Shown here: in pieces, positions 50,793 to 59,173 of the stretch | Position numbering within the stretch: the stretch's first letter is position 1 | Layout: each line of letters starts with the position of its first letter | NCBI GenBank assembly: GCA_050299835.1 | Contig: JBNKWP010000001.1 | Span: 285,440 to 349,439, forward strand | Direction: 5' to 3' | Source: JAJDOD01 sp050299835 | Lineage (GTDB): Bacteria; Pseudomonadota; Alphaproteobacteria; Rhodobacterales; Rhodobacteraceae | Length of the DNA stretch: 64,000 nt | The notes under the pieces: model-generated | Told to the model about the DNA's origin: nothing | The model's database searches: none | The model's input: only the letters and a program-made list of their open reading frames with translations | Made by a program: the position numbers and the translations under genes

Positions 50793-52544
50793 ATGACAGG
50801 GAAATTTGAACCGGCCGCGTGGCCACGCAGGCTGCGCAGCCAGGAATGGTATGGCGGCACGTCGCGCGACAGCATTTATCATCGCGGCTGGCTGAAGAAT
50901 CAGGGCTACCCGCATGATGTTTTCGACGGGCGGCCGATCATCGGCATCCTGAACACATGGTCCGAACTGACGCCGTGCAACGGGCATCACATGAAGGAAA
51001 TCGCCGAGAAGGTGAAGGCGGGCGTCTGGGAGGCTGGCGGCTTCCCGGTCGAGGTTCCGGTCTTCTCGGCCTCGGAAAACACTTACCGCCCCTCGGCGAT
51101 GATGTTCCGCAACCTCGCGGCCCTTGCGGTTGAGGAAACCATTCGCGGCCAACCGATCGACGGCTGTGTGCTGCTGGTCGGCTGCGACAAGACCACGCCC
51201 AGCCTGATGATGGGCGCGGCCTCCTGCGACCTGCCGTCCATCGTCGTGACCGGCGGACCGATGCTGAACGGCTATTTCCGTGGCGAGCGGGTCGGGTCGG
51301 GGACGCATCTTTGGAAATTCTCCGAGGCGGTGAAGGCCGGCGAAATGACACAGGACGAGTTCCTGGAAGCCGAGCAGTCGATGTCGCGCTCCACCGGAAC
51401 CTGCAACACGATGGGCACGGCCTCGACAATGGCGAGCATGGCCGAAGCGCTGGGAATGGCGCTGTCGGGGAATGCGGCTATTCCGGCGGTGGACAGCCGT
51501 CGCCGGGTGATGGCACAGCTGTCCGGGCGGCGGATCGTGCAGATGGTGAAGGACGATCTGAAACCGTCTGACATCCTGACCAAGCAGGCCTTCGAGAATG
51601 CGGTGCGCACCAATGGCGCAATCGGCGGATCGACCAATGCCGTCGTTCATCTGCTGGCGCTGGCCGGTCGCGTTGGCGCGGATTTCACGCTGGATGACTG
51701 GGACCGCTGCGGACGCGACGTGGCGACCATTGTCAATCTGATGCCTTCGGGCGAATACCTGATGGAGGAGTTCTTCTATGCCGGCGGCCTGCCGGTCGTG
51801 CTGAAACGGCTGGGCGAGGGCGGTCGGTTGCATAAGGACGCTCTGACGGTTTCTGGCGCCACGATCTGGGACGAGGTGAAGGACGCCGAGAACCACAACG
51901 AAGACGTGATCCGCCCCGTAGACAACCCCCTGACCCCGCAAGGCGGTATTGCCGTGTTGCGCGGCAACCTTGCCCCCAACGGCGCGGTGCTGAAACCGTC
52001 CGCCGCCTCCGAGCATCTGCTCAGGCATCGTGGCAGGGCGGTGGTTTTCGAGGACATCGACGACTACAAGGCGAAGATCAACGACGACGCGCTGGATATC
52101 GACGAGACCTGCATCATGGTGCTGAAGAACTGCGGACCGAAGGGCTATCCCGGCATGGCGGAAGTCGGCAATATGGGTCTGCCGCCGAAGGTGCTGAAGA
52201 AGGGGATCACCGACATGATCCGGATCTCGGATGCGCGCATGTCTGGCACGGCCTATGGCACCGTCATTCTCCACACCTCGCCCGAGGCGGCGGCAGGCGG
52301 GCCGTTGGCGGTGGTTCAAAACGGTGACATGATCGAACTCGACGTTCCGAACCGGCGCTTGCATCTCGACATTACGGATGAAGAACTGACCGCACGGCTG
52401 GCCGCTTGGCAACCGACCCACGAAACGGCAGAGAGCGGTTATGCCTGGCTGCACCAGACCCATGTTCAGGGTGCCGATACCGGGGCCGACCTGGATTTCC
52501 TCAAGGGCTGCCGGGGTTCGGCGGTCGGAAAGGATTCGCACTGA
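50793..52544 (+). CDS. IlvD/Edd family dehydratase, probable L-arabinonate dehydratase
   Basis: The 583-residue iron-sulfur enzyme has the three cluster-binding segments: PCNG near residue 63, VGCDKTTPSLMMGAASCD near 128-145 and STGTCNTMGTAST near 200. These belong to the branch that dehydrates pentonic acids (L-arabonate to 2-keto-3-deoxy-L-arabonate). The preferred start is ATG 50793; a TTG at 50787 overlaps the gguC stop. The dehydrogenase gene follows with a one-base overlap. Branched-chain amino acid synthesis (ilvD) is unlikely given the neighbours. Confidence 0.87.
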   Translation: MTGKFEPAAWPRRLRSQEWYGGTSRDSIYHRGWLKNQGYPHDVFDGRPIIGILNTWSELTPCNGHHMKEIAEKVKAGVWEAGGFPVEVPVFSASENTYRPSAMMFRNLAALAVEETIRGQPIDGCVLLVGCDKTTPSLMMGAASCDLPSIVVTGGPMLNGYFRGERVGSGTHLWKFSEAVKAGEMTQDEFLEAEQSMSRSTGTCNTMGTASTMASMAEALGMALSGNAAIPAVDSRRRVMAQLSGRRIVQMVKDDLKPSDILTKQAFENAVRTNGAIGGSTNAVVHLLALAGRVGADFTLDDWDRCGRDVATIVNLMPSGEYLMEEFFYAGGLPVVLKRLGEGGRLHKDALTVSGATIWDEVKDAENHNEDVIRPVDNPLTPQGGIAVLRGNLAPNGAVLKPSAASEHLLRHRGRAVVFEDIDDYKAKINDDALDIDETCIMVLKNCGPKGYPGMAEVGNMGLPPKVLKKGITDMIRISDARMSGTAYGTVILHTSPEAAAGGPLAVVQNGDMIELDVPNRRLHLDITDEELTARLAAWQPTHETAESGYAWLHQTHVQGADTGADLDFLKGCRGSAVGKDSH

Positions 52545-53467
52545 TGAAGATCGCATTGGCGGGCATCGGCAAGATCGCCCGTGACCAGCATATTCCGTCC
52601 ATCGCGGCCAGCCCCGATTGGGACCTGGCGGCGGCGGTGTCGCGGAATCAAACCGTGGACGGCGTGCCGAACTATTCCGACTTCGCCGAGATGCTGGAAG
52701 CACATTCCGAGATCGAAACCGTCAGCCTGTGTATGCCGCCGGTCCCGCGTTTCGACTACGCCCTAGCCGCGCTTCATGCCGGGCGCCACGTCATGCTCGA
52801 AAAGCCACCGGGCGCGACCATTACCGAGGTGCAGACGTTGCAGCGTGTCGCCGACCACCACGGCCTGACGCTCTACGCAAGCTGGCATTCCCGTGCCGCC
52901 CGTTTCGTGTGGGCCGCGAAGGCGTGGTTGCACGACAAGCGGATCGAACGATTCACCGTCACCTGGCACGAGGACGTGCGGAAATGGCACCCCGGTCAGG
53001 ACTGGGTGTTCGAACCCGGCGGCATGGGCGTGTTCGATCCCGGCATCAACGCGCTGTCCATCGTCACCGAGATCCTGCCCTATCCGATCCACCTGCGTTC
53101 GGCGGTGCTGGACTTCCCGGAAAACCGCGCCACCCCGATTGCCGCCGCACTCGACTTCGTCCATCCGCATGGCGGCGAGGTCACGGCGAGCCTGAACTGG
53201 GACCACATCGGCGAGGATATCTGGCAGATCGAGGCCGTCACCGACAAGGGCACCCTGACCCTGAAGAACGGCGGCGCGGTGATGGAGATTGACGGCCAGC
53301 CTTCCGGTGACGAAGCCGGTCTTTCCGGCGAGTATCCGACGCTTTACGCCCATATGGCGGAGCTTGTGCGCGAGGGTCGTTCCGACGTCGATCTCTCCCC
53401 CATGATCCATCTCGCCGACGCGATGACGCTGGGCAATCGCCGCATCGTCCAACCCTTCAACTGGTGA
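52544..53467 (+). CDS. Gfo/Idh/MocA family sugar dehydrogenase (L-arabinose or D-galactose 1-dehydrogenase)
   Basis: The 307-residue NAD(P)-dependent oxidoreductase has the Rossmann motif ALAGIGKIARDQHIPSI (residues about 4-20), the EKPPG motif with the catalytic Lys near 92, and GGMGVFDPGINALSIV near residue 163-178, typical of galactose/arabinose 1-dehydrogenases. It oxidises the sugar to the lactone, the first step of the non-phosphorylative pathway. The ATG overlaps the dehydratase stop by one base. No lactonase gene is present in the locus. Confidence 0.85.
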   Translation: MKIALAGIGKIARDQHIPSIAASPDWDLAAAVSRNQTVDGVPNYSDFAEMLEAHSEIETVSLCMPPVPRFDYALAALHAGRHVMLEKPPGATITEVQTLQRVADHHGLTLYASWHSRAARFVWAAKAWLHDKRIERFTVTWHEDVRKWHPGQDWVFEPGGMGVFDPGINALSIVTEILPYPIHLRSAVLDFPENRATPIAAALDFVHPHGGEVTASLNWDHIGEDIWQIEAVTDKGTLTLKNGGAVMEIDGQPSGDEAGLSGEYPTLYAHMAELVREGRSDVDLSPMIHLADAMTLGNRRIVQPFNW

Positions 53468-53488
53468 GCAACAAGAGAAGGCCCCGAC

Positions 53489-54406
53489 ATGACCCAACCC
53501 CTGCGCGGCATCCTTCCTGTCGCCCCGACCCCGTTTCACGAAGATGGCACTGTCGATGAAGACGGCATGCGCCGCGTGCTCGACTGCCTGATCGACCAGG
53601 GCGTCGATGCGATCTGCATCCTTGCCAATTACTCCGAACAGTTCCTGATCTCGGACGAGGAACGCGCCACGCTCATGCGGATCAGCCTGGAACACGTCGC
53701 GGGCCGGGTGCCGGTGATCGTGACGGTCAGCCATTTCTACACCGGCATTGTCGTGGAACGCGCCAAGGCGGCGCAGTCCATGGGCGCATCCATGGTGATG
53801 ATGATGCCGCCCTATCACGGTGTCGGGCTGGTGCCCGCCGAGGCCGGGATCATGGAACATTTCCAGGCGGTCTCAGACGCGATCACGATCCCGATCATGG
53901 TGCAGGACGCGCCGCTGTCGGGCGTGTCGCTGCCGGTGCCGACGCTGGTGAAGATGGCCCGCGAGATCGAGAATGTCAGCTACTTCAAGATCGAAACGCC
54001 CTTCGCAGCCGACAAGCTCGCCGCGCTGATCGAAGCGGGCGGGGATGATATCGTCGGCCCCTATGACGGGGAAGAAGCCGTGACGCTTCTCGCCGATCTC
54101 GACGCGGGCTGCACCGGCACGATGACCTCCGGCCTGCAATGCGAACATATCGGCGTCATCATCCGCAGCTATCTGGATGGCGACAAGGACGCGGCGCTTG
54201 CGCAATGGCAAAAGTGCCTTCCGCTTATCAACCACGAGAATCGTCAATGCGGGCTGCGCGCCTGCAAGACCGTGATGAAGGAAGGCGGCGTGATCGGATC
54301 GGACCATGTCCGCCACCCGCTGAAACCGATGAGCGAACGAACCAAAACCCGGTTGCTGCAACTGGCCAGCGATCTAGACCTGATAGCCCTGAACTGGGGG
54401 AAGTGA
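53489..54406 (+). CDS. DHDPS-family L-2-keto-3-deoxyarabonate dehydratase
   Basis: The 305-residue barrel protein is in the dihydrodipicolinate synthase/N-acetylneuraminate lyase family. The Schiff-base Lys is in SYFKIETP near residue 170, and the YSEQF and MMPPYHG segments fit. Members with such neighbours convert 2-keto-3-deoxy-L-arabonate to alpha-ketoglutaric semialdehyde. It precedes the semialdehyde dehydrogenase by 4 bases, which supports this. True dihydrodipicolinate synthase activity is unlikely in this operon. Confidence 0.88.
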   Translation: MTQPLRGILPVAPTPFHEDGTVDEDGMRRVLDCLIDQGVDAICILANYSEQFLISDEERATLMRISLEHVAGRVPVIVTVSHFYTGIVVERAKAAQSMGASMVMMMPPYHGVGLVPAEAGIMEHFQAVSDAITIPIMVQDAPLSGVSLPVPTLVKMAREIENVSYFKIETPFAADKLAALIEAGGDDIVGPYDGEEAVTLLADLDAGCTGTMTSGLQCEHIGVIIRSYLDGDKDAALAQWQKCLPLINHENRQCGLRACKTVMKEGGVIGSDHVRHPLKPMSERTKTRLLQLASDLDLIALNWGK

Positions 54407-54410
54407 CGCA

Positions 54411-55931
54411 ATGACAGATGCATGGACACCGCACGGAAAACACCTGATCGCAGGCGAATGGGTGATGGGGGAAAAGACATTCTCTTCCGACCCTGCACAT
54501 GGCGAGGCGCATGAGTTCTCGGTCGGTCTGCCGTCCCATGTGGACGCCGCCGTGACCGCCGCCGAAGAGGCCTTCTGGACCTATGGCTATTCCACGCGGG
54601 AGGCGCGGGCGGCATTTCTGAACGCGATCGCCGACGAGATCGACGCGCGCGGCGACGCGGTCACTGCTATCGGCACGTCGGAGACCGGCCTGCCCGAGGC
54701 GCGGCTGGTGGGCGAGCGCGGCCGGACGACCGGCCAGCTCAGGCTTTTCGCCAGCCATATCCTTGCAGGCGATTACCTTGACCGCCGCCATGACGAGGCG
54801 CTGCCTGACCGGGCACCGCTGCCCCGGCCCGACCTGAAGATGGTGCAGCGCCCCATCGGCCCTGTCGCGGTCTTCGGCGCGTCGAATTTCCCGCTCGCCT
54901 TCTCGACCGCGGGCGGCGACACGGCAGCCGCGCTCGCTGCGGGATGCCCGGTCGTGGTCAAGGGCCACTCCGCCCATCCCGGCACCGGCGAAATCATCGC
55001 CGAGGCCATCGCCGCCGCCATCAAGTCCTGCGGGATGCCGAAAGGCGTCTTCTCCCTCATTCAGGGCGGCACGCGCGACACCGGCACCGCCCTTGTGCAG
55101 CATCCGCTGATCAAGGCCGTGGGCTTCACCGGTTCGCTCGGCGGGGGCAGGGCGCTGTTCGATCTCTGCGCCGCGCGGCCCGAGCCGATCCCGTTCTTCG
55201 GTGAGTTGGGCTCGGTCAATCCGATGTTCCTGCTGCCCGCCGCGCTTTCCGCGCGCGGGCCCGCCATCGCCGAAGGCTGGGCCGGATCGCTGACGATGGG
55301 CGCAGGCCAGTTCTGCACCAACCCCGGCATCGCCGTGGTGCTGGACGGGGTAGAGGCCGATGCCTTCTCTGCCGCCGCCAAATCCGCGCTGGAGCCGGTG
55401 GGCGCGCAGACCATGCTGACCGACGGGATTGCGGAAGCCTATCGCGCGGGCCGCGACCGCGTTGCCGGTAGTGCCGGCGTACGGGAAGTGCTGACCTCGA
55501 CCTGCGATCTGCGGAACGCCACGCCTTATCTCTACGAGACCACGGGCGACACCTGGCTTGCCAACCACGCGCTGGGCGAAGAGGTTTTCGGCCCGCTCGG
55601 CATGATCATCCGGGTTTGCAACACTGACCAGATGATCGAAGTGGCGAAGTCGGTCGAAGGGCAGCTCACCTGCACCCTGCATCTCGATGACGCGGATACC
55701 GAACTGGCCGGTCGCCTGATGCCGATCCTTGAACGCAAGGCGGGCCGTATCCTTGCCAACGGCTTCCCCACCGGGGTCGAGGTGGCCGACAGCATGGTCC
55801 ACGGCGGACCCTATCCGGCATCCACCAATTTCGGTGCAACCTCTGTCGGTACGCTTTCGATCCGGCGCTTCCTGCGCCCGGTTTGCTATCAGAACATGCC
55901 GGATGAGATCCTGCCCGACGACCTGAAGTAG
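54411..55931 (+). CDS. Alpha-ketoglutaric semialdehyde dehydrogenase
   Basis: The 506-residue aldehyde dehydrogenase has the Glu of FFGELGSVNPM near residue 264, and the nucleophilic Cys in MGAGQFCTNPG near 303. It would oxidise 2,5-dioxopentanoate to 2-oxoglutarate, completing conversion of L-arabinose to a TCA intermediate. It is the last gene of the arabinose operon, convergent with pcaB, and a short GGGGG/CCCCC hairpin lies between them. Confidence 0.9.
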   Translation: MTDAWTPHGKHLIAGEWVMGEKTFSSDPAHGEAHEFSVGLPSHVDAAVTAAEEAFWTYGYSTREARAAFLNAIADEIDARGDAVTAIGTSETGLPEARLVGERGRTTGQLRLFASHILAGDYLDRRHDEALPDRAPLPRPDLKMVQRPIGPVAVFGASNFPLAFSTAGGDTAAALAAGCPVVVKGHSAHPGTGEIIAEAIAAAIKSCGMPKGVFSLIQGGTRDTGTALVQHPLIKAVGFTGSLGGGRALFDLCAARPEPIPFFGELGSVNPMFLLPAALSARGPAIAEGWAGSLTMGAGQFCTNPGIAVVLDGVEADAFSAAAKSALEPVGAQTMLTDGIAEAYRAGRDRVAGSAGVREVLTSTCDLRNATPYLYETTGDTWLANHALGEEVFGPLGMIIRVCNTDQMIEVAKSVEGQLTCTLHLDDADTELAGRLMPILERKAGRILANGFPTGVEVADSMVHGGPYPASTNFGATSVGTLSIRRFLRPVCYQNMPDEILPDDLK

Positions 55932-55947
55932 AACGGCACGGGGGGCG

Positions 55948-56994
55948 TCAGTCCCCCATCCGCTCCACCCTCTCGCAAATCTCGGTCGCGGCGGTCAGCC
56001 CGCGCCCGGTGGCCATCGCCATCTGCGGGAGGACCATCCATTCCAGGCTCCATGCACTGCCGGAGCGTTCCTGCTCATGCACCATCGCGTGGTGCATGGC
56101 CGCGACTTGCGTCGCATTGAACCGCGCCAGCGTCATCAGGAGTTCCGCCAGAACCGGATTCTGCTTGTGGGGCATGGCCGAGGACCCACCGCCGCCGGAG
56201 AGCGCAATCGCACCGACCCCCTGTTGCGCCATCAGCGCGACATCGGTTCCGATCTTGCCCAACCCGCCGGAGAGCGAGGACAGGAAAGAGGCATAGGCTG
56301 TGATCCCCGTGCGGTTCGTCTGCCATGACGGCGCGACGGCAAGGCCCAATTCCTCGGCAACATCCGCCACGATCTCATCCGCCTGATCACCCAAGGCCGC
56401 ACGGTCGCCCGCAGCGCCGCCGATCTGGACGCGCTCGGCCCCTGCACGCAGAGCCGCAACCTGATCAAGGTGATCCGAAACGATCCCGCGCCAGGACGCA
56501 ATGCGGTCGCCCGCGCGAATGGGCAACGCCGCCTGCATCCGGGTTCGCCCCATCAACGGCGCGTTGCCAAAGCGCCGCGCCAGATCGTCGAGCGCGGCCC
56601 CCAGCCGGATCAGCCGCGCTTCCAGCAGGTCGGAGCAGTCGCGCAAGGTCAGCGCCAATGCCGTGTCCACCACATCCTGCGAGGTGGCCCCCTTGTGAAC
56701 CGCCTCCTCGGGTGCGATGGCCTTCAACGCCTTGACCAGCGCCGGAACCGGCACGCCATCGCGCCCGGTCCCTTCCGCCAGATCCTTCGGCATGATCGCA
56801 GCACCGCGAATGGCCGCCGCCGCAGCTTCCGCCGCGCCCAGGTCGAACCGGCCCGCTCGCCCATTGGCAAGGCTCCACGCCGCCTCGAAGGCCAGCATAT
56901 GCGACAGGCTCTTTTCCGCACTCCACACTGCCGACATCTCGGCATCGCCGAACAGGCCGCTCAGCCAGGGGTGCTCAAAGGCGCTGATGCTCAC
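55948..56994 (-). CDS. pcaB: 3-carboxy-cis,cis-muconate cycloisomerase
   Basis: PcaB closes 3-carboxymuconate to 4-carboxymuconolactone in the protocatechuate branch of the beta-ketoadipate pathway. The 348-residue protein belongs to the fumarase/aspartase superfamily, shown by the signature GGGGSSAMPHKQNP near residue 260. It is somewhat shorter than the 400-450 residues of many PcaB proteins. The GTG start at 56994 follows a GGAGG site; the longer frame to 57069 is not needed. It is the last gene of the minus-strand pcaCHGB operon. Confidence 0.9.
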   Translation of the reverse strand: MSISAFEHPWLSGLFGDAEMSAVWSAEKSLSHMLAFEAAWSLANGRAGRFDLGAAEAAAAAIRGAAIMPKDLAEGTGRDGVPVPALVKALKAIAPEEAVHKGATSQDVVDTALALTLRDCSDLLEARLIRLGAALDDLARRFGNAPLMGRTRMQAALPIRAGDRIASWRGIVSDHLDQVAALRAGAERVQIGGAAGDRAALGDQADEIVADVAEELGLAVAPSWQTNRTGITAYASFLSSLSGGLGKIGTDVALMAQQGVGAIALSGGGGSSAMPHKQNPVLAELLMTLARFNATQVAAMHHAMVHEQERSGSAWSLEWMVLPQMAMATGRGLTAATEICERVERMGD

Positions 56995-57007
56995 AAGAAA
57001 ACCTCCG

Positions 57008-57607
57008 TCAGAGATCGAGGAACACCGTCTCGCCTTCGCCTTGCAGACGAATATCGTGGCGATATGCACCGTCCCCGGTCTTCCGGGCGATCAGCGTCCG
57101 CACGCGAGGCCGTTGTTCGATCCGCGACAGAAGTAGGTCGCCGTCATTGTCCTCATCCTCGAAATAGATCCGCGTCGACAGCCCGATATTAATCCCGCGC
57201 GCCACGATCCAGATGGAGATATGCGGCGCCTGGAACCCGCCACCGCGCAGCGGAACCTTGCCCGGCTTGACCGTGCGCAGGGTGAAAAGACCGGTGTCCT
57301 TGTCGGCGGCGAAGCGGCAGAAGCCGGTCACGTTCGGATCGGCGCCGTCCTGCCCCGGGAACAGACCCGCAGCATCCGGTTGCCAGCTTTCCAGCATCGC
57401 ATCGCGGAAGGCCCAGCCGGTGCCGTCGATGACTTCGCCGGTGATCGTGATGATCTCGCCCTTGGCACCGTCGCGGATCGGCGACAGCCCCAGATCCTCG
57501 GGGTAGATGCCTTCAAGGCCCGCAAAAGTCGGGATGCAGCCGATATGAACATATGGTCCGGCGGTCTGGGACGGGGTTTCCGCCAGCGTTTGAAGTTTCT
57601 GTACCAT
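57008..57607 (-). CDS. pcaG: Protocatechuate 3,4-dioxygenase alpha subunit
   Basis: The 199-residue subunit has the intradiol dioxygenase fold: TPSQTAGPYVHIGCIP at the start, then GEVIDGTGWAFRDAMLESWQPDAAG, and FCRFAADKDTGLFTLRTVKPG in the core. The alpha chain lacks the iron ligands and assembles with PcaH. The start at 57607 is adjacent to the pcaH stop (57609), so the two are co-transcribed and probably coupled; a longer frame runs into pcaH and is a shadow. Confidence 0.93.
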   Translation of the reverse strand: MVQKLQTLAETPSQTAGPYVHIGCIPTFAGLEGIYPEDLGLSPIRDGAKGEIITITGEVIDGTGWAFRDAMLESWQPDAAGLFPGQDGADPNVTGFCRFAADKDTGLFTLRTVKPGKVPLRGGGFQAPHISIWIVARGINIGLSTRIYFEDEDNDGDLLLSRIEQRPRVRTLIARKTGDGAYRHDIRLQGEGETVFLDL

Positions 57608-57608
57608 C

Positions 57609-58337
57609 TTACATCCCCTCCATCTTGTTCTCGAACATGGTCTGGCGGCGTCCCCTGAGCACGATGTCGAACTTGTACGCCAGGAAATCATGCGGCCGCG
57701 AATTGGCGAGATCGAGCGGGGCAACCAGCCGGTCCAGCTGCCCGCGATCCTTGATCGTATGGGCAATCGGGCAATGTTCGATCAGCGGATCGCCTTCGAA
57801 GTAAAGTTGCGTGATCAGTCGCTGACCGAAGGAGTGGCCAAAGACCGAGACGTGAATATGCATCGGCCGCCAGTCATTGCCCCGGTTCGGCCAGGGATAG
57901 GCGCCGGGGCGGATGGTCAGGAATTCGTAATGGCCGTTCTCGTCGGTGATCGTGCGCCCGCAGCCGCCGAAATTCGGGTCGAGCGGGGCGAAATAGGTGT
58001 CCTTGATATGCCGGTAGCGCCCGCCGGCATTGGCCTGCCAGATCTCGATCAGCGTGTTGGGCACCGCCTTGCCGTTCTCGTCTAACACCCTGCCATGCAT
58101 GAGAATTCTCTCGCCCACCGCAGGCGCTTTGCCCTTGGTCCAGTTCAGGATCAGGTTGTTGTCCAGCTCGCCCAACATCCCGTGGCCGAAGACCGGGCCG
58201 GTTTCTTCGGAAACCGTGCTATCCATTGATAATAAAGGTAAATTGGGGGAGCGGGTTATCGAGGTCTTGTAACCCGGATCGTAGGGGTCGGGGTGCATGG
58301 CGCGGTTGCGCGGGATCAGCGGGCCCAGGTCAGTCAT
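57609..58337 (-). CDS. pcaH: Protocatechuate 3,4-dioxygenase beta subunit
   Basis: The 242-residue subunit holds the catalytic non-haem iron: Tyr in GGRYRHIKDTYF, Tyr in the GHYEF-type segment and the two His in RPMHIHVSVFG near residue 160. It opens protocatechuate between carbons 3 and 4. The start ATG at 58337 follows GGAGGAGAACGTTA; the longer frame to 58361 would overlap pcaC more. It overlaps pcaC by 8 bases. Confidence 0.94.
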   Translation of the reverse strand: MTDLGPLIPRNRAMHPDPYDPGYKTSITRSPNLPLLSMDSTVSEETGPVFGHGMLGELDNNLILNWTKGKAPAVGERILMHGRVLDENGKAVPNTLIEIWQANAGGRYRHIKDTYFAPLDPNFGGCGRTITDENGHYEFLTIRPGAYPWPNRGNDWRPMHIHVSVFGHSFGQRLITQLYFEGDPLIEHCPIAHTIKDRGQLDRLVAPLDLANSRPHDFLAYKFDIVLRGRRQTMFENKMEGM

Positions 58338-58716
58338 TAACGTTCTCCTCCATTTCAGCATAGGTGGCCTTGGCCAGCTTCAGGGCGTGGTTGGCGCGCG
58401 GGACGCCGGCGTAGATGGCGACGTGCTGGAACACTTCCATCACGTCCTGCCTGCTGGCCCCGGTGCGCGCGGTCGCGCGGATATGCATGGGAATCTCTTC
58501 GAAATTGCCGGTGGCGGCAAGGAGTGCCAGCGTCAGCATCGACCTCTCGCGGCGGGAAATCCCGTCCGAGGCCCAGACCGTGCCCCAGGCGCCTTCGGTG
58601 ATAAGGGTCTGAAAGGGTTCGTCGAATTCGGTCTTCGCCGCCTCCGCCCGGTCCACATGGGCGTCGCCGAGGACGGAGCGGCGGACCTCCATGCCCTTGT
58701 CGTATCTCTCCGACAT
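58330..58716 (-). CDS. pcaC: 4-carboxymuconolactone decarboxylase
   Basis: The 128-residue carboxymuconolactone decarboxylase family protein converts 4-carboxymuconolactone to beta-ketoadipate enol-lactone. ERSMLTLALLAATGNFEEIPMHIRATARTGASRQDVMEV (residues about 58-96), with the His in MHIRA, is the core. The ATG at 58716 has a GGGAGGAACC site. It is the first gene of the visible operon. pcaD, which encodes the next enzyme and is often just upstream, is missing here, and so is a pcaQ regulator. Confidence 0.93.
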   Translation of the reverse strand: MSERYDKGMEVRRSVLGDAHVDRAEAAKTEFDEPFQTLITEGAWGTVWASDGISRRERSMLTLALLAATGNFEEIPMHIRATARTGASRQDVMEVFQHVAIYAGVPRANHALKLAKATYAEMEENVND

Positions 58717-58957
58717 CTCTGGTTCCTCCCTCGCCGCCTCATGCGTGGCGTTCGGCGCTCGGGCTGCGGACGTGCCAAGGGCCTTAGCGCAGGGATACAG
58801 CATTGGGCGGGGGCAGGAAAACCTCAAACAGAGTCGCCCGGTGTCGCAGGGGGTGGAGGCTGCCAAAGGTTAACGCCGGGAGCGCGCGGAGGGTGTTGCG
58901 GGCAACGGGCAGCGGCGTTAACGCGGGGAAGTGGCGGAAAATGCGGAGAAAACGCCA

Positions 58958-59009
58958 CGTCGGTATCGCGTCGGTAATACGTCGGTATCACGTCGGTGGT
59001 TACGTCGGT
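58958..59009 (+). repeat. Five-copy CGTCGGT direct-repeat array, locus 2
   Basis: CGTCGGT occurs at 58958, 58969, 58980, 58991 and 59003, with starts 11, 11, 11 and 12 bases apart, exactly the spacing of the array at 15039-15090. The first two units share the string CGTCGGTATCGCGTCGGTA with locus 1. Five bases after the last unit lies TGTGGATAA, an exact DnaA-box sequence on the opposite strand. This copy is not in a convergent gap: pcaC is transcribed away from it and the reverse transcriptase towards it. Confidence 0.85.
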
Positions 59010-59013
59010 GGGT

Positions 59014-59022
59014 TGTGGATAA
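59014..59022 (-). other. DnaA-box-like sequence
   Basis: TGTGGATAA is the exact complement of the consensus DnaA box TTATCCACA. A 9-base match occurs by chance about once in 130 kb over both strands, so one occurrence in 64 kb is not remarkable by itself; its position right after the CGTCGGT array is the reason to record it. Confidence 0.35.
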
Positions 59023-59173
59023 GTGGGAGCGGAGGGGTGCGTGCGTTAAGGGAGGTAAAGGAAAGGTTCACGAAGGGATGAACCGTCCAGTGGACGGTTC
59101 AAGTTCCGAAAGCGTGGAGCGCGGGGGATTGGTGGAGCGGATCGGTGAGTTGGAGCCAACCTTGCGGTTTGCT

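Larger units (their letters stand above)
58717..59173. other. Non-coding stretch between pcaC and the reverse transcriptase gene
   Basis: This 457-base stretch holds the CGTCGGT array (58958-59009), an exact DnaA-box sequence next to it (59014-59022) and a perfect inverted repeat (GAACCGTCC 59080-59088 with GGACGGTTC 59092-59100). It is the upstream region of pcaC and the downstream region of the reverse transcriptase gene. Small frames on the plus strand (for example from 59079) lack clear support. No pcaD remnant was recognised. Confidence 0.5.
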
